The notes under the pieces are model-generated. The model had not been told where the DNA came from. It was given only the letters and a program-made list of their open reading frames with translations, and did no database searches. Of a stretch of DNA of 64,000 nt, positions 63,841 through 64,000 are shown piece after piece (the stretch's first letter is position 1; the number at the start of each line of letters is the position of its first letter). The position numbers were made by a program, and so were the translations under genes. This DNA comes from Schistosoma mansoni (Eukaryota > Platyhelminthes > Trematoda > Strigeidida > Schistosomatidae), in the NCBI RefSeq assembly GCF_000237925.1, contig NC_031496.1, forward strand, positions 6,125,801 to 6,189,800, read 5' to 3'.

Positions 63841-64000
63841 CATCTCTAACAATAACACTAACCTAACAAATTGACCTACTTGAAATGTCAACTTTAATTT
63901 AATCGATCACTTACTAGCTAACACAACGTAATTACAATTATTTTTTGTCTGTTTTCCCATCCATAAAGAGATGTACACACAATCCTATTAAAAGCCTGAG

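Noticed and set aside
1-64000. CRISPR array, bacterial operons, ribosomal RNA
   Set aside because: No regularly spaced identical repeats, no rRNA-like sequence; introns and SINEs show the DNA is eukaryotic.

Overview
The window is AT-rich eukaryotic DNA and is best explained as a piece of a blood-fluke (Schistosoma) genome. The reasons are several copies of the Sm-alpha type tRNA-like SINE with its embedded hammerhead ribozyme, RTE-clade (SR2-like) and Penelope-like retroelement debris, compact secreted Kunitz inhibitor genes with very small exons, and genes split by long repeat-filled introns. I cannot fix the species. Four blocks of exactly 200 N are assembly gaps (24082-24281, 35028-35227, 44217-44416, 57166-57365).

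Region 1 (about 3.9-25.6 kb, + strand): a cluster of three secreted single-domain Kunitz/BPTI genes in the same direction. Gene K1 (3925-8826, five exons, 146 aa) has Arg at P1 and a Thr-rich, then basic/amphipathic tail. Gene K2 (17631-18951, two exons, 87 aa) has lost exactly the two cysteines that form the C14-C38 disulfide. Gene K3 (22928-25526, two exons, 121 aa) has Leu at P1 and a Thr/Ser/Lys tail. Splice sites and phases agree across all exons, and TATA-like boxes precede each gene.

Region 2 (about 30.5-56.5 kb): two divergently transcribed tyrosylprotein sulfotransferase-like (TPST-like) genes. The minus-strand gene (exons between 42307 and 30467) and the plus-strand gene (exons between 48505 and 56299) share exon phases and even exon lengths (334 and 190 nt), so they are an inverted duplicate pair. 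Both have an unusual substitute for the sulfotransferase PAPS P-loop; the plus copy also lacks the glutamate expected after the CG motif. An RTE LINE and two solo LTRs lie in or near the pair.

Region 3 (about 57-61.2 kb): an identical-looking inverted repeat of about 220 bp brackets Penelope-like fragments and a single-exon gene for a small acidic secreted protein (59771-60064).

Throughout: two families of tRNA-like SINEs. One is Sm-alpha. The other, called HHR-SINE2 here, occurs in about 25 places, has pol III A/B-box-like sequences and, directly downstream, a hammerhead core with complementary helix I strands and a palindromic GGCC stem III. Many HHR-SINE2 copies are fold-back (inverted) structures ending in TATCAGAAGGGG / CCCCTTCTGATA. 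This second ribozyme-bearing, fold-back-prone SINE family is the most interesting signal in the window.
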